From positions 79,028,339-79,092,338 of the forward strand of contig NC_083599.1 in the NCBI RefSeq assembly GCF_020882245.1: a DNA stretch of 64,000 bases, read 5' to 3'. Shown here piece by piece: positions 36,930 through 48,061 of the stretch; position 1 is the first letter of the stretch, and each line of letters opens with the position of its first letter. The notes under the pieces are model-generated. The model saw only the letters and a program-made list of their open reading frames with translations, was not told the DNA's origin and made no database searches. This DNA comes from Rhopalosiphum padi (taxonomy: Eukaryota > Arthropoda > Insecta > Hemiptera > Aphididae). Position numbers and translations under genes: made by a program.

Positions 36930-39105
36930 GTAGATATAGTTAATATTAGTTATAATGTATTTTCTAATGTTATACATTCAGTTGTTATTACCTTTAAATC
37001 TTATATACTATTGAAGTAGTTATATAAAAATAATAATTAGTTGAAAAATGTAGTAAATATGCAAGAAATGCATTAATTTAAACTATTTATACTTTTTAGA
37101 TATAATACAAATATAGGTATTTTTTTACTAGAACTCTGAAAATAGTATATTTTAAACATACAGATAAAAGTAATGAGCACTATAAAATATAATTACTTAT
37201 TTTTAAACTTAATTTTCAAGAGGATTTTAAGTTTTAGATTACTTGAATTATAAACAGTTTACAGTTTGCACAATTTGTCAATGAGTATAATATATGACTT
37301 AATATTGTTAAGTAACTAAAGTTAAAATATTGAATAAAATAAAATATAACCACCAAAATTGTGTAATGAGTCAAAATATAAATTATAATCAAAACATACC
37401 AGATGTTCTTGTAGAAATCTTCATGGGACTGTCAGTTATACCAAGGTTTTGAGATTTATCCAAGTCGGAAAATAGACTTCTTTTAGCTTAAAAAAAAATG
37501 TATATATAAATAATAACACCTTAATAAAATGCTTGGATAACGATAGAGGTAAAGATTTAGATTTTAAAATATTTTAAATTAAAAACAAAAATGTATAATT
37601 AAATATATATAGATTACCAAATTATAAATGTGGGCTATCTCCTTTCGTCATGATATTACTATTTAAATAAATATTATTGTCCACAATCTTTGGAGGAGAT
37701 ATAGCGGTTTTAGTAGTTAAAGATGTTTCACCTATTTGAAATAATTAATTTATGTTAATAATTTATGCACTAGAAATATAATGTGTAGATATATATAATT
37801 ATTAGAATAATTAATCTTTGCATTAACATCATCATCTTTCAAAGGAACACTACTATTACCAATATCATTATGGTAGTGTTTCGATTTAGAATTCAAATTT
37901 TTAATATCTGTGATAAATTGGTCAGTTTTTTGAGGAACTGGTGTTGATGTAATATGTGCTAAAAACATATAAATAATGTATAGGTTTAAATAGGTATACT
38001 TACATTTATTTTTTAACAATAAAATATTTACCATATGAAGATTCAATAACTGAACAGTCAGAAACACCGACTCTGAACCGTGTATATTAGGTTTTAAATA
38101 ACCGTGTTTACAAGCATTCAGTGAATTAACCGACGGTATTAAAACACGTTCACTGAACCATTAAATTTCCATCGGTGCATTTGCACTTTCACAGTACCAT
38201 TTAGTGTCGGTTAAACTGACCACGAACCATAAATACATTTTGAGTTTAAAAACTGCATCAAAACACAGTTCACACACTGTATTAGAACCGTTGAAATGTT
38301 GAAAATGCACTGTTATAAGATACAGACATTGAACGATATAAATGTTACTCGGGCGTAGCATCGTTGATAATGGTAATTGAGATTTTCAAAATTAGAAATT
38401 ACTTAATATATTACTATTACTATAATTACAATAATACTTAACTAAAATATTTGGTAATTTTAGAACACCGATTTGGTCTTATAAAATAAATGTTAGGTTA
38501 GGTTATTATTAAATGAATTTATTATTGCTAATGTTAATTTAATATTTTTAGGTATCTTATTGTGGTAGTAAAAACTATGCTGACAAAGTTGACATTCAAA
38601 ATAATCAGTTTTTAAATTTTATAACCAATATTGTCAAATATGGAATAAAATCATCAACATATTCAGAAAGAGCCAATTTAATCACAAATTATATGGATGC
38701 CAAGACACAATCGCTAGAATATGACATTACATTAGCTGTATGTGACACAACTGCTGGACATGTTATAAAAATAATGTTGAATGACTTCCCAACGGCCATA
38801 AAGACCAAAACATGTTCAAACCACAAATGTACGGGATCAAAAAATGTCCAAAATAATATCATGTTCCTAACTTATTAAGTAAACAGCAATCAATTGTTTG
38901 AAGGGCTTCAAGCCTTTATAAACAATCGGACTATTTCGGAAAATTCAAAATGCATTGAAGATTGTTATTCAAAATCCACAATATCGACGAATCTATCAGA
39001 CATGCAGTTGTTTATTGATATATTATTTTGGGAAGGTAAGAAAAATGTAGTATACAAAATAAATTGAATTCAATGTGTTATCATTTATCTTATTATATTA
39101 ATTAA

Positions 39106-41591
39106 CCCGTAACTAGTCACGTCGGGTCATAAGGACCCGATGTCTGTGAACATGTATGTTATTTTTAGATTCAGTTATTTGGGAAATAAGGGAATTTTCT
39201 GTAATCTCTATTAACTTCTTTATCTATAATGTGAAGTGTTAAATTAACCGCATATTGATTATTATATCAGTTAAGTCTTGAATTTGACCCGAGACGATCG
39301 TTCGTGCACTATAAATATAAGACGAGTGACCCGACACGATTTTTTATTTATTCATCCGGTTATTTTATAGTAAGTACTTTTTAATGTAATTATTATTATA
39401 TTTATAAATTATTATTCATTTTATTTTATTTATTATTATTGGTAATGAATAATGATAATATTAATAATAATAATAATACGAGTAAATTATAATAAAAATA
39501 CTACTTTTTTTTTAATATATAGAAGTTTAGATTATGTCTAAATTTTTCACGGATCGCGAGTTAGAAGCAGAACTTTTAAGACAAGAAGAAGATGAGCCAC
39601 TATCCGATAATGAATCTGAAGACGATGAAGATTATGTTGAAGAAAGTGAACATGACACTGAATCAGATTTAGGTACGTCTTCAGATGATGAAGAAGTAAA
39701 CGATGCAAGTACATCAAATAATTTTTATTTTAGTAAGGATAAAAATACCAAATGGAATAAAAAGCCAATAAAATTGAGTGGTCGGACGAGGCAACATAAT
39801 ATAATTTACCCATTTACCTGGAGTTAAAAGTGTTACTAAAAATGCTAAAACACCACATGACGCTTTTAAATTATATTTTGATGAAGAGTTGATGAATATT
39901 TTAGTATTAAATACAAATATATATATATTGAAAATACGAGTTAATTATAAGAGAGTTGCGGATGCCCAAGATACTGATATTATAGAACTTACTGCTTTTA
40001 TTGGTTTATTATTGATGTCTAGTGTTTATAGAGCTGCTCATTTGAATATTGAAGAATTATGGGACGAAGATGGACCTTCTATTTTTTCATTAACAATGTC
40101 CTATAAACGTTTTTTATTTTTATATCGTTGCATTCGATTTGACAACATAAATAGTAGAGATGAAAGGAAAAAGACTGACAAACTTGCAGCTGTTCGCGAA
40201 ATAATAGATTTATTTGAAAAAAAGTTTGAGCTTGCGTATACACCAGCCGAATACACAACAATAGACGAGCAATTAATTCCGTTTAGGGGTAGGTGTCCTT
40301 TTCGACAGTACTTACCTAACAAACCTAAAAAGTATGAAATAAAAGTATTTGCATTGGTAGATAGTAGGACCTTTTATCTGTTGAAATTTGAAATATATGC
40401 TGGAGCACAACACGATGGTCCATACAAAAAAGTTAATACACCTTTTGATATTGTTCAACGTCTGGTCGAACCAATAAAAGGTAGTGGAAGAAATCTTACC
40501 ACCGATAACTGGTATTTAAGTATACCTTTGGCAAAATGGTTATTAGAGAATAAAATTACACTAACAGGGACGTTACGCAAAAATAAAAGAGAAATTCCAC
40601 CTGAGTTCCTCCCTGATAGGAAAAGAGAAGTTTATTCTAGCATTTTTGGATTTACTAAAGAAATATCAATGGTTTCATATGTACCAGCAAAATCTAGGTC
40701 TAGTAATTTCCACTATGCATAATGATGATTTAATTGATGAAGATACTGGTGAAAAAAAAAAACCAGAAATCATAACATTCTACAACACTACTAAAGGTGG
40801 GGTAGATACATGTGATCAGCTTTGCAGCAATTACAATGTTGGTCGAAGGACAAGAAGATGGCCATTAGCTATATTTAATCATTTTATAAACGTTTCTGCA
40901 TTAAATGCATACATTGTTTTCAAAAGTAACACGAAAGAAACAATAAAGAGAAGAATATTTTTAAAAAATCTTGCCAAAAGTCTGACTCTTGATCATATAC
41001 TTCGAAGAGGAAATAATAATCACATACTTCGCAGTCTTCGACAAAAAATATGAATATATTTGGGTACTTAAGGAATCAATAAAGAACAAGTAACTAATGA
41101 AGTCGACAATACAAGGGATTCTAAAAAACGTAAGAGATGTCATATTTGTCCAAGCACAAAAGACAATAAGTACGGTGATATATGTAAGGTATGTAAACAA
41201 AATATTTGTAAAACTCACTCAGCTATTGTTTGTTTGCAGTGTGAAGAAAATATTTAAATTAAAAAAAAATTATATTTATATTTATGTTATAATTTTACAT
41301 GTATGCTTGATATTAAGTAGTTAATAAATACAGAAATACTTTTTTTTATAAACTCATTATGAATTTAATAACGATTATTCGTATGTATTAAAATTGTTTT
41401 AATTATTATTTTTTAATATACAACAAGTGAAATAAGGAATTAATGATGTAAAGTTATTTTTTATTAATACTTTTAGTCTGAAATTTGGTAAATACCATTA
41501 TAGGCAAAGGAATCTAAAGAAATTCAAACTACGGGTCAAAATGACCCGACGTGATTGTCAGTGTAATTATTTTCAGGTGACCAGTTAAGAG
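39106..41591 (+). mobile_element. Complete piggyBac element in an intron
   Basis: TTAA at 39102-39105 and 41592-41595 flank tips CCCGTAACTAGTCAC and, from the right, CTCTTAACTGGTCAC (12 of 15 match). Just inside each tip is a short palindrome: GTCGGGTCATAAGGACCCGA on the left and CGGGTCAAAATGACCCG on the right. The element is 2486 bp and carries one transposase gene on the plus strand. It sits in the intron between 39036 and 41623 of the USP-like pseudogene without touching its splice sites. Confidence 0.93.
39534..41257 (+). pseudogene. piggyBac transposase, at least three frameshifts
   Basis: The ATG at 39534 starts an acidic N-terminus (MSKFFTDRELEAELL, SDNESEDDEDYVEESEHD). The frame shifts near 39810 into HLPGVKSVTKNAKTPHDAF, then the DDE-like core: first Asp in TTIDEQLIPFRGRCPFRQYL, second in LTTDNWYLSIPLAKWL, and third, after a shift near 40700, in TTKGGVDTCDQLCSNY. 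After a third shift near 41055 the C-terminal Cys-rich domain follows (CHICPSTKDNKYGDICKVC, CKTHSAIVCLQC), which binds element ends in this family. All catalytic Asp are present; only frameshifts have killed the gene. Confidence 0.9.
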
Positions 41592-41919
41592 TTAATAATT
41601 TATTAACACTAACTTTATTTTAGAGGAAGATTCAGATTTCAGTCTACTACATAGCACAGAAGCTGCAAAAATTGTACAGATAAGACTATGTGATATTCCC
41701 CAAATATTATGCAATGCAAATCAAACGTATGAGCTAAGAGGTGTTATAAGTTTTTTACCCGGAAAAAGTAAATTGAGAAATTCAGTCGGACATTACAAAG
41801 CATACGTGAAGTGAGAGGCAACAAATAATTGGGAAGTATTTAATGATCTTAAAAAAAAACCTATACCCGTAAAAAGCACAGCAAAAGTTAATTGTGAATT
41901 ATTATTTTATACAATTTAA

Positions 41920-42730
41920 TGTCAATTTTTTTTATTTATTAGTAAGTTTTTATTTACATGTGAAAGAAGGTGACTTATATGTAATAAAATTAATTTTAAA
42001 AAGTTCAAACCTATGTAAAAAAAGTTATTTCAATTTTTAGATAATTGTAAAAACATTGAGATGTAAACGATTTTAATAATTTAATCTAAATAGAAAATGG
42101 TATCTACAAAGATAGTATACCTAAAAATTAACCCATTTTTGTAACTATTTGGATTAATGAAATACATTATAAAATACGTAGAGAATTGTAGAAAAATGAT
42201 AATAATAAACAAATCAAAAGCCAAGAAAATACATTCAAATTACATATACTAAGTAATATTAAGATGTACAATGTAGATCATAATAATACAAAAAAAACAA
42301 AAGTAATAATTATTAAAAAACGATTGAGTACTATTTCAATTTAGGAACTAATATGATATCATAGTTATGCAAATATACATGCAAGCATTTTTTAAAATGC
42401 ATGTACGGTGGGGGGGTTGTGGACACGTGCGAATTATGAAAACGGATTTTGCGAATTGAGTTTCGAGACCAACCGTGCTAATACATGCTAATTACGCGCT
42501 AATTTTTGTGGTAGAAAAAATTTTTGAAATGCAAGTATTTCGTATGGTGGGGGGGCTGTGGACACCAATACATAAGATCAGTCAAGCTAGTCATATAACA
42601 AACAAAAGCGATACCGTCAACATCAAATAAAGTAAAAAATATTACAGTGAAAAATAAAAAGATTTTAAAGGCTCTAGGTTTCAAATTGAAGCAAAATTCC
42701 CGAGAGTGATATTTTAGGTATAAGTTCACG
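41920..42730. other. Spacer with two G-rich direct repeats
   Basis: No gene is seen. Two related G-rich segments lie about 130 bases apart: GTACGGTGGGGGGGTTGTGG at about 42402 and GTATGGTGGGGGGGCTGTGG at about 42540, each followed by ACAC. They may be ends of a small element. Confidence 0.4.
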
Positions 42731-42737
42731 GTTTGAA

Positions 42738-43060
42738 ATGGATTCAAAAATAGGGTTGTTTGAAGACTACAAAAAAATATTAGTTAATTCTAAATTGGAA
42801 TTAATATTAACACGAAGTCATAGTGATTTAAAATTTAAATGCGTTAAGCGTTAAAAGTGGTGCAAGTGTTGTTACAGGTAAACTTAATTTAAATAAAATA
42901 GTCTGGAAGGTTCCACATATTACTGTTGACGGTGGAGAAAGGTTAAAATTTTTGAAACTTGTAGAAAAGAAAACATTTTGTTTATACCATTTAGATTTTT
43001 TGAAACTTTTGAACTTGGAATCACAAAAAATATTACGCTCGTGATGTCAACATACTGTCT
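42738..43060 (+). pseudogene. Decayed coding relic, unassigned
   Basis: The plus strand encodes MDSKIGLFEDYKKILVNSKL then ELILTRSHSDL and, after stops and a shift, KLNLNKIVWKVPHITVDGGE and RLKFLKLVEKKTF. The alternation of charged and hydrophobic residues looks like real protein, and I have a weak recollection of similar multi-copy insect proteins. I cannot assign a family or function. It lies head-to-head against the copia remnant. Confidence 0.35.
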
Positions 43061-43087
43061 TGACTATTTTTACCTGCCTAGGATTTC

Positions 43088-43945
43088 TTATTCAATACGG
43101 AACCCGCATAGCGTGTCCAATCTCCCGATTATTATTAGAGGGATTGGTGCGTGATACAGATATCGAACGTCTATGTGTTTGGTCCTCTTATGGAATTCCG
43201 GATTTTTCATTAAACGTATAGCACTTTGATTATCAATATATAATATTAGTTGTTTACCTCCTGTTGTCGATAAGCTTTTGATCAAAAGTGTTATCCACAT
43301 AATTCCTTTTACTGCTTCACTCGCCGCAATATATTCTCCTTCTGTTGATGATAATGATACACATTTTTATCTTTGTGAAGTCCATGATACAACAGCTGAT
43401 CCATATTTGAACAAATACCCTGACGTTGAACATCGTGTTTCAGTGTCACCTGCATAGTCTGCATCGCTAAATATTTCCAACGACATGCGTTACTATCAAA
43501 ATTTAAACCATAATTAAATGTTCTTTTAATATAACGTAATAAACGCTTAATTAAATTCCAATGCGCCCTTTTTGGATTTGTTAAAAAACGCCTACCAAAT
43601 TTTACTGCATATGCAATATCTGGTCTTGATACTTGAGACAAAAATAATAAACTCCCCACTACTTGTCGATAAGGTATCTCGTCATTTAATACTTCCGTTT
43701 CTCCCTGTTGACCAAGTGTATGTGATTTATCAATCAGAATTGACTACTCCTTTGCGTCTAACAAATTAAATTTGTTAATTATGCTACATGCATAATTTGT
43801 CTTGTGCATAAATAGTAATCCATTATCCATTATGTCTACTTGTATTCCTTAGAAATATTCTACATTACCCTTTTTTACTTCAAACTCTTGTTCCAAGTTA
43901 GTTAAAATTTCTTCATTATTTGTAGAAATTAAACCATTGTATGCG
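43088..43945 (-). pseudogene. Ty1/copia pol remnant: RT end and RNase H
   Basis: Minus-strand sequence reads YNGLISTNNEEILTNLEQEF, GLLFMHKTNYACSIINKF and VVGSLLFLSQVSRPDIAYAV, then LTNPKRAHWNLIKRLLRYIK, a frame-broken RNase H (HDVQRQGICSN, LSTTE region) and LILYIDNQSAIRLMKNPEFH with HKRTKHIDVRY. These are the standard C-terminal blocks of copia pol. Several frameshifts and stops are present and the catalytic YVDD box is lost at the junction with the gypsy LTR near 43945. Confidence 0.85.
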
Positions 43946-43971
43946 CCCAACTGTATGGGCTACCCTGTAGG

Positions 43972-44175
43972 TGTCAGGATGGTTAGGAATAAACTAACTT
44001 ACGTCGCGTTCACTTTATTGCATTTATTTAACAGTTTATTATAATACAATTATAATAATTAACAACAGCGAAACGTCCGGCGACCGTGGATCATTAATGA
44101 CTGCCTTGACCGGTCAAGTCGTGCTCTCGCGAACTTAGATAAGCAGTCACGGGCGTTGCGATAACGTTTGCGACA
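43972..44175 (-). repeat. Solo-visible LTR of a gypsy-type retrotransposon
   Basis: Read on the minus strand this 204-bp segment begins TGTCGCAAACG and ends CATCCTGACA, the TG...CA of an LTR, and contains AATAAA-type signals (GCAATAAAG, TTAAATAAATGC). A polypurine tract (GGGGGGGGAGTA) lies immediately upstream of it on the minus strand, at 44176-44190, marking it as the 3' LTR of the element whose coding region follows to 45250. The 5' LTR is not in view. Confidence 0.8.
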
Positions 44176-44220
44176 TACTCCCCCCCCAAGGTCCACGAGA
44201 GGCGACGGTACCACCGCTGG

Positions 44221-44761
44221 TTAGGGTTCCAGCGTGGTACCGGTCTCGGCCACCTCCATGGCATCGATCCACCGCTCCACAGTGGCCAGCTGTGCCTCTG
44301 GCGTTGGTGAGGGTGGGGCTGGTTGCTGTGGTGTCTGCTGCGGTGGCTGTTGTGGTGGCTGCTGGGCCACTGGCCCTACAACAGGCTGTGGTTGTGGCGG
44401 TGGCCGCTGGGGCTGGAAACGGCCCCGTTGATCCCGCACGCCGAGGTGGCCCGCGTCCTGGTGGTACCGCCCTTGGCCTTACCACGGCTTGTGGGGTGTT
44501 CTCCCGAACGGAGCGCCGTCCCTCCGCAAATCCCCGTTCGAATAAGGCCCAGGCAGTTGGGCTGGCCCATATTCGACCAAACGAGGAGGTGGTCGCCCGT
44601 TCCGCCGTCCAACCACCCACCACGTAGTCAGACCCGTCTCCGGACAGCCTTCGGGCATCCCGCAGTAGTTGTGCTGCCATTAACCGGAGCCTTTCGACGT
44701 GGGCGGCCAGAGCCCCACGGGATGTGCGGTTGTTGCGGTTTGGTGCTGCTCGATCTGCCAT
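44221..44761 (-). pseudogene. GC-rich ORF between pol and 3' LTR, unknown function
   Basis: On the minus strand, starting at 44761, the frame reads MADRAAPNRNNRTSRGALAA, then RLRLMAAQLLRDARRL, GRIWASPTAWALFERGFAEG and RENTPQAVVRPRAVPPGRG. It then most likely shifts near 44430 into RDQRGRFQPQRPPPQPQPVV and a Pro/Gln-rich tail ending at 44221, about 30 bases before the polypurine tract. A third ORF here would occupy the place of env, yet no signal peptide, membrane segment or Cys pattern is seen. It resembles a basic gag-like or accessory protein more than an envelope. I do not recognise the family. Confidence 0.5.
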
Positions 44762-44812
44762 CTGAAAATAAACATGGTTGGTTAGTGTTCTCTGACGGTC
44801 TTACAGCTCACT

Positions 44813-45250
44813 TCATCGCTGAGACATGTAATTTGGTAGGTGTTTACCCTCCGTCAAGAACACTCCGGTTCCTAGTCGCTTACACAACCTGACCGGTCCT
44901 AACCATTTCGGAGCGAACCCCGCATGCACCCGCTTTTCAGCACTTGATAGCGGATGCGCTTTATAATAGACACAATCCCATATCGACAGACAGGTGCTGC
45001 CCGGAGGTTTTGGTTGTCTATGGGTTCTGACAGCTTTCTGGCCGGTTACAGTCGGAACATTCTTCTCCTTCACGGGAGCATCGTCCGGTCTCACCGAAGA
45101 AACACCGGTTCTTCCCGACACGTTCCGGCCGGCTTCCGGCAACTCCGGACCATTTCCAATTTCCTCCGGAGATTCTTCGGCCAGCTCCAGCTGCCAATCT
45201 CCGAGTCCCTTAATTTTCCGGCCAAACATCATTTTGGCGGGTGACTGCAC
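44813..45250 (-). pseudogene. Gypsy-type pol C-terminus (end of integrase)
   Basis: The minus strand encodes SPAKMMFGRKIKGLGDWQLE, the stretch that follows the integrase core in Ty3/gypsy pol. After a variable hydrophilic region come VYYKAHPLSSAEKRVHAGFA and PKWLGPVRLCKRLGTGVFL, the C-terminal integrase DNA-binding region. The upstream part of pol is gone: at 45250 the frame is cut by repeat sequence starting CACGGAAAAAAATTATTGG on the plus strand. The frame shown has no stop. Confidence 0.8.
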
Positions 45251-45690
45251 GGAAAAAAATTATTGGTTGTAGCAGTCAACATATGATTGGTTCAACCGAA
45301 TTTTTTGGTTGCGCTCGTGACCACAAAACTATATGTAAAGGCTACTAGTTGTGTTTTGTTATATGTATTTGGTTCCTATAACATTATAAGTCTGTTGTAG
45401 TTTGATAAAACGTAATGCTGGTTCAATAACACATTTTGTTCATACAAACGAATAATTCTATACCGATTACAAATCGTTTTATAGTAACTGCATAACGACA
45501 TGTATGTTTATTACAGAGATCTAGGTAGTAACAACAAAAATATTATAATGTATATATGAGTTACAGCAACGTTATTTTGTAAATACAACCTGAAATGTTA
45601 TACCGATCACTTATCACTTTGTAGCAACTACAAAACCATGCATGTGTTTACTACAACTAATAGTTGGTTGTATCTACGTTCTCGGGGCAT
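45250..45690. repeat. Degenerate repeat block
   Basis: Starting CACGGAAAAAAATTATTGG, the block contains diverged copies of a unit of about 145 bases: TCTATACCGATTACAAATCG at about 45458 and TTATACCGATCACTTATCAC at about 45598, each followed by GTAACTGC/GCAACTAC, CATGTATG/CATGCATG and TTTATTACA/TTTACTACA. GTTGTAG/GGTTGTA motifs recur throughout. It interrupts the gypsy pol frame and may be a small non-autonomous element. Confidence 0.4.
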
Positions 45691-46051
45691 AATTAGGGGG
45701 GGGGGGGTAGATTCCCTCCCCCCACATAACCTGTATTTTATAATTTTATATATAACATATATGATTTATATTTTTCATTTTTTTCTACAAATAATTCAAA
45801 TTATTTTGATAATTCCTCCCCCCCACCATGAAACATTCACAATTACGCAAATGTACGTTCTATACAATATTACAATTAATAATATAGACAACAATGAATA
45901 ATACAATCAGTTTTTCTAAAAATGTATTTATTTATAATAATTAAAGTAATTAAACAGCAACATACATAATAATTGTCATCAAATGTACAGGTACATAAAA
46001 AATAAATAAAATATATTTAAAAAAAAAAAATGTTACACAATAAAATATATT

Positions 46052-48061
46052 TTAAAGGCCACTTCGAACAGTTACATATCTTTTACCATTTGATATGACA
46101 TTAATATTGTTAGGAATAAATGATGGTAAAGAATTATATAAAATAAAAATTGTAGGACCATTTTCTTTACCAACTTCAAATGAAAAGAAATGTTCATTAA
46201 ATACAGTAGTGTTAAGTTGTGCACAATGGAATATGATTTGCTTATCATTACAAACAAAAATATTATTTATTAAACCAAACTTTGGGTAATTATTTTCATA
46301 AATATCTAATGTTAATACCATTTTAGATTGATATTTAGTACCTTTTACTGTAATTCATGGATATTTAACTAATGGTTTTGTTAAATTGATTTTAATATAT
46401 TGATTAATTTCATTAATAATACTATTAACATTATTAATTTCTATTGAGGGGCAAAATTCAATTTCATCACCTAGTGATCCTTTAATAAATATGTCATTAA
46501 GCTGTAATTGATGCCGAATAGCAAGAGTTTTGCAAATATTTCGACGACTACTTGAAGTGTTTGCAGCTATTCTAGACATGCGATGCTTTGCTTCAAACCT
46601 CATTGACCATAATAAAATTAAAGGACCAAATTTGTCCATCATAGAATGATAATGTAGTAAATAATTAAATTTTGGTTTTAGATGAGATTTACTATACTTC
46701 AGATATAGTTCATTATGCTCTGCTACAAGTGTTTGCAGAAGGTCAGAGCAACCTTTTTGAAATGAAGTTGAAATTAAAAGATTAAAAATTTTTCTCATCA
46801 AAATATAAAGTTCCCATACAGGATCATTCTGAGGAATAAAATCGCCTACTATCAAACCATAATATCTGACAAGAGACATCATCTCTGATGCAGAAAGTTT
46901 AACTGATGATTTTTTTATATGTTCCATACTTAGTACAGATGGCTTGCTCCCTTTGTCTGGGCCAAAATCAAAATATAATATTCTTTCATTAAGGACTTGT
47001 AAAGAAAACATTTTTAATTCAAGGACATAATAAGAAATTAAAAATGATAAATCATATTTACAAACGCCTTCAAGGAAATCATGCATTATATCAACCCCTG
47101 TTTGATCCAAAACCCGAAAACCTTGTACATCATGCTAAACACACGATTCTGAAATCCCAGTATTGCTAATATTCCAACACATCTATATTGTATTGTTCTA
47201 CAGTCCTTATCAGAGATTCATCAGCATAGCATTGTTTTTTCATGACTTCTTTTCTAACTTTACATATGCGACATGGATAATTTGGCTGAAAAACTTTCTA
47301 CAAAACCTGTTATATTATGTATGCCCAAATTATCTCCTAAAATAATTGCCAACTCAAACTTAATATTTCCTTTAAACATAGGAATTTCAATATCAATACC
47401 ATCGTCTCTCAAAAAATTTAGCTCGTCAATAAGTGGCCTAAATATTATATTATTACCAAACTTCTGCCTATCACTTGAATGAAATAATAAAGCTAAAAAA
47501 ATATTTTTAAGAGAAGATTGGTGATGGTTAAGTATTGTGGGAAGAGTCATATAAACAGCCCCTAGTTTATGTACACCAGATTTACTTCCTGTGGAAATCC
47601 CACCTCATAGTCGTCGAAAAATAAAAAATTGGTAAAACAAGCTGATTTTCATGATTATTTAATTTTTTTTGCCAAATACTACCCTGAATAAAATTAACAA
47701 AAATTGTGTCATAACTTTTAATTTTATTCATATACTCCAAAGTATCCAATAATTCGAAAAACTTTTTTAAAACTTTACGGAGAGGAATTAACTGTTCAGT
47801 GCAATTAGTTGGAGGAACAGTAAAACAATTTCTATTTCTATTTTCGTTTATTCGTTCACCTATAGTAATTTCTTGTGGCAAAATATATGTGCCAAGATCT
47901 GTGTAATATTTTATACGTTTGTATTCGGTACTGAAACATGCAAAACTGTTATCAATATTATTTATTTTTAAATTTAAACTTTCATAAATGTTAGTAGATA
48001 TATTGTCATCTGTGAGTAATTGTAAAGTTGTATTTATCAATGAGTTTTTTATACCTCCCAC
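46052..48061 (-). pseudogene. Second transposase-like relic, tnp-type
   Basis: Minus-strand blocks in order: ICFSTEYKRIKYYTDLGTYI-like region, LRKVLKKFFELLDTLEYMN, a shift to GSKSGVHKLGAVYMTLPTIL, NIFLALLFHSSDRQKFGNNI, AIILGDNLGIHNITGFVESF, then DQTGVDIMHDFLEGVCKYDL, EMMSLVRYYGLIVGDFIP, FGPLILLWSMRFEAKHRMSR and, after a TGA (Trp position), ITVKGTKYQSKMVLTLDIYE to 46052. The LGDNLG...GF.ESF and MRFEAKH blocks mark a widespread animal transposase-domain family; assignment to EnSpm/CACTA is uncertain. At least two frameshifts and one stop. The 5' end is cut by the hAT terminus at 48074. Confidence 0.6.

Larger units (their letters stand above)
33300..38060 (-). pseudogene. DUF4806-type gene 3, introns hold a Tigger and a MITE
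   Basis: Minus-strand exons recognised from the 3' end: 33430-33300 (VSNEIEQVIKYVLIQTP), 33668-33506 (VKRLSSVGGKSIKIMVKRIM, CEYSYSGRGNKKRSFEKL, the DUF4806 core) and 33975-33740 (MKYEMRSIQEKLDIII, IKNLEKL, LSNKNYRYQM). Small upstream exons lie near 36342-36413, 37396-37485, 37615-37732 and 37800-37960 (AHITSTPVPQKTDQF). The first exon, which should have the WxVVxF block, is not clear; 38050-38100 may encode VGVSDCSVIESSYG. A TAA after IKNLEKL breaks the frame. Tigger 34167-36211 and foldback 36511-36929 both lie in introns. Boundaries of the upstream exons are approximate. Confidence 0.6.
38552..41919 (+). pseudogene. Ubiquitin-specific-protease-like gene remnant, two exons
   Basis: Exon 38552-39035 encodes SYCGSKNYADKVDIQNNQF, LITNYMDAKTQSLEYD and a C/H cluster (CSNHKCTGSKN). 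Exon 41624-41919 encodes EEDSDFSLLHSTEAAK, TYELRGVISFLPGKSKLRNS and GHYKAYVK followed by NNWEVFNDLKKKPIPV. YxLxGVI plus GHYxAYVK and WxxFND resemble the His box at the C-terminal end of peptidase C19 (USP) enzymes, which remove ubiquitin. Splice sites match in phase (TGG GAA G|AG GAA). One TAA (about 38876) and one TGA (after AYVK) break the frame. The N-terminal Cys box is not seen. The intron holds a piggyBac. Whether it is a host gene or element cargo is unknown. Confidence 0.55.

Noticed and set aside
38161..38361. Minus-strand frame as the first exon of DUF4806-type gene 3
   Set aside because: LWFVVSLTDT loosely recalls the WxVVxF block, but the rest does not fit and a stop follows; not enough to call.
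44234..44892. Plus-strand open frames of 65-189 codons over the GC-rich segment
   Set aside because: They are complementary shadows of the minus-strand gypsy ORFs; their Cys/Gly/Leu/Trp-rich composition is that of antisense Pro/Gln and Ala codons.
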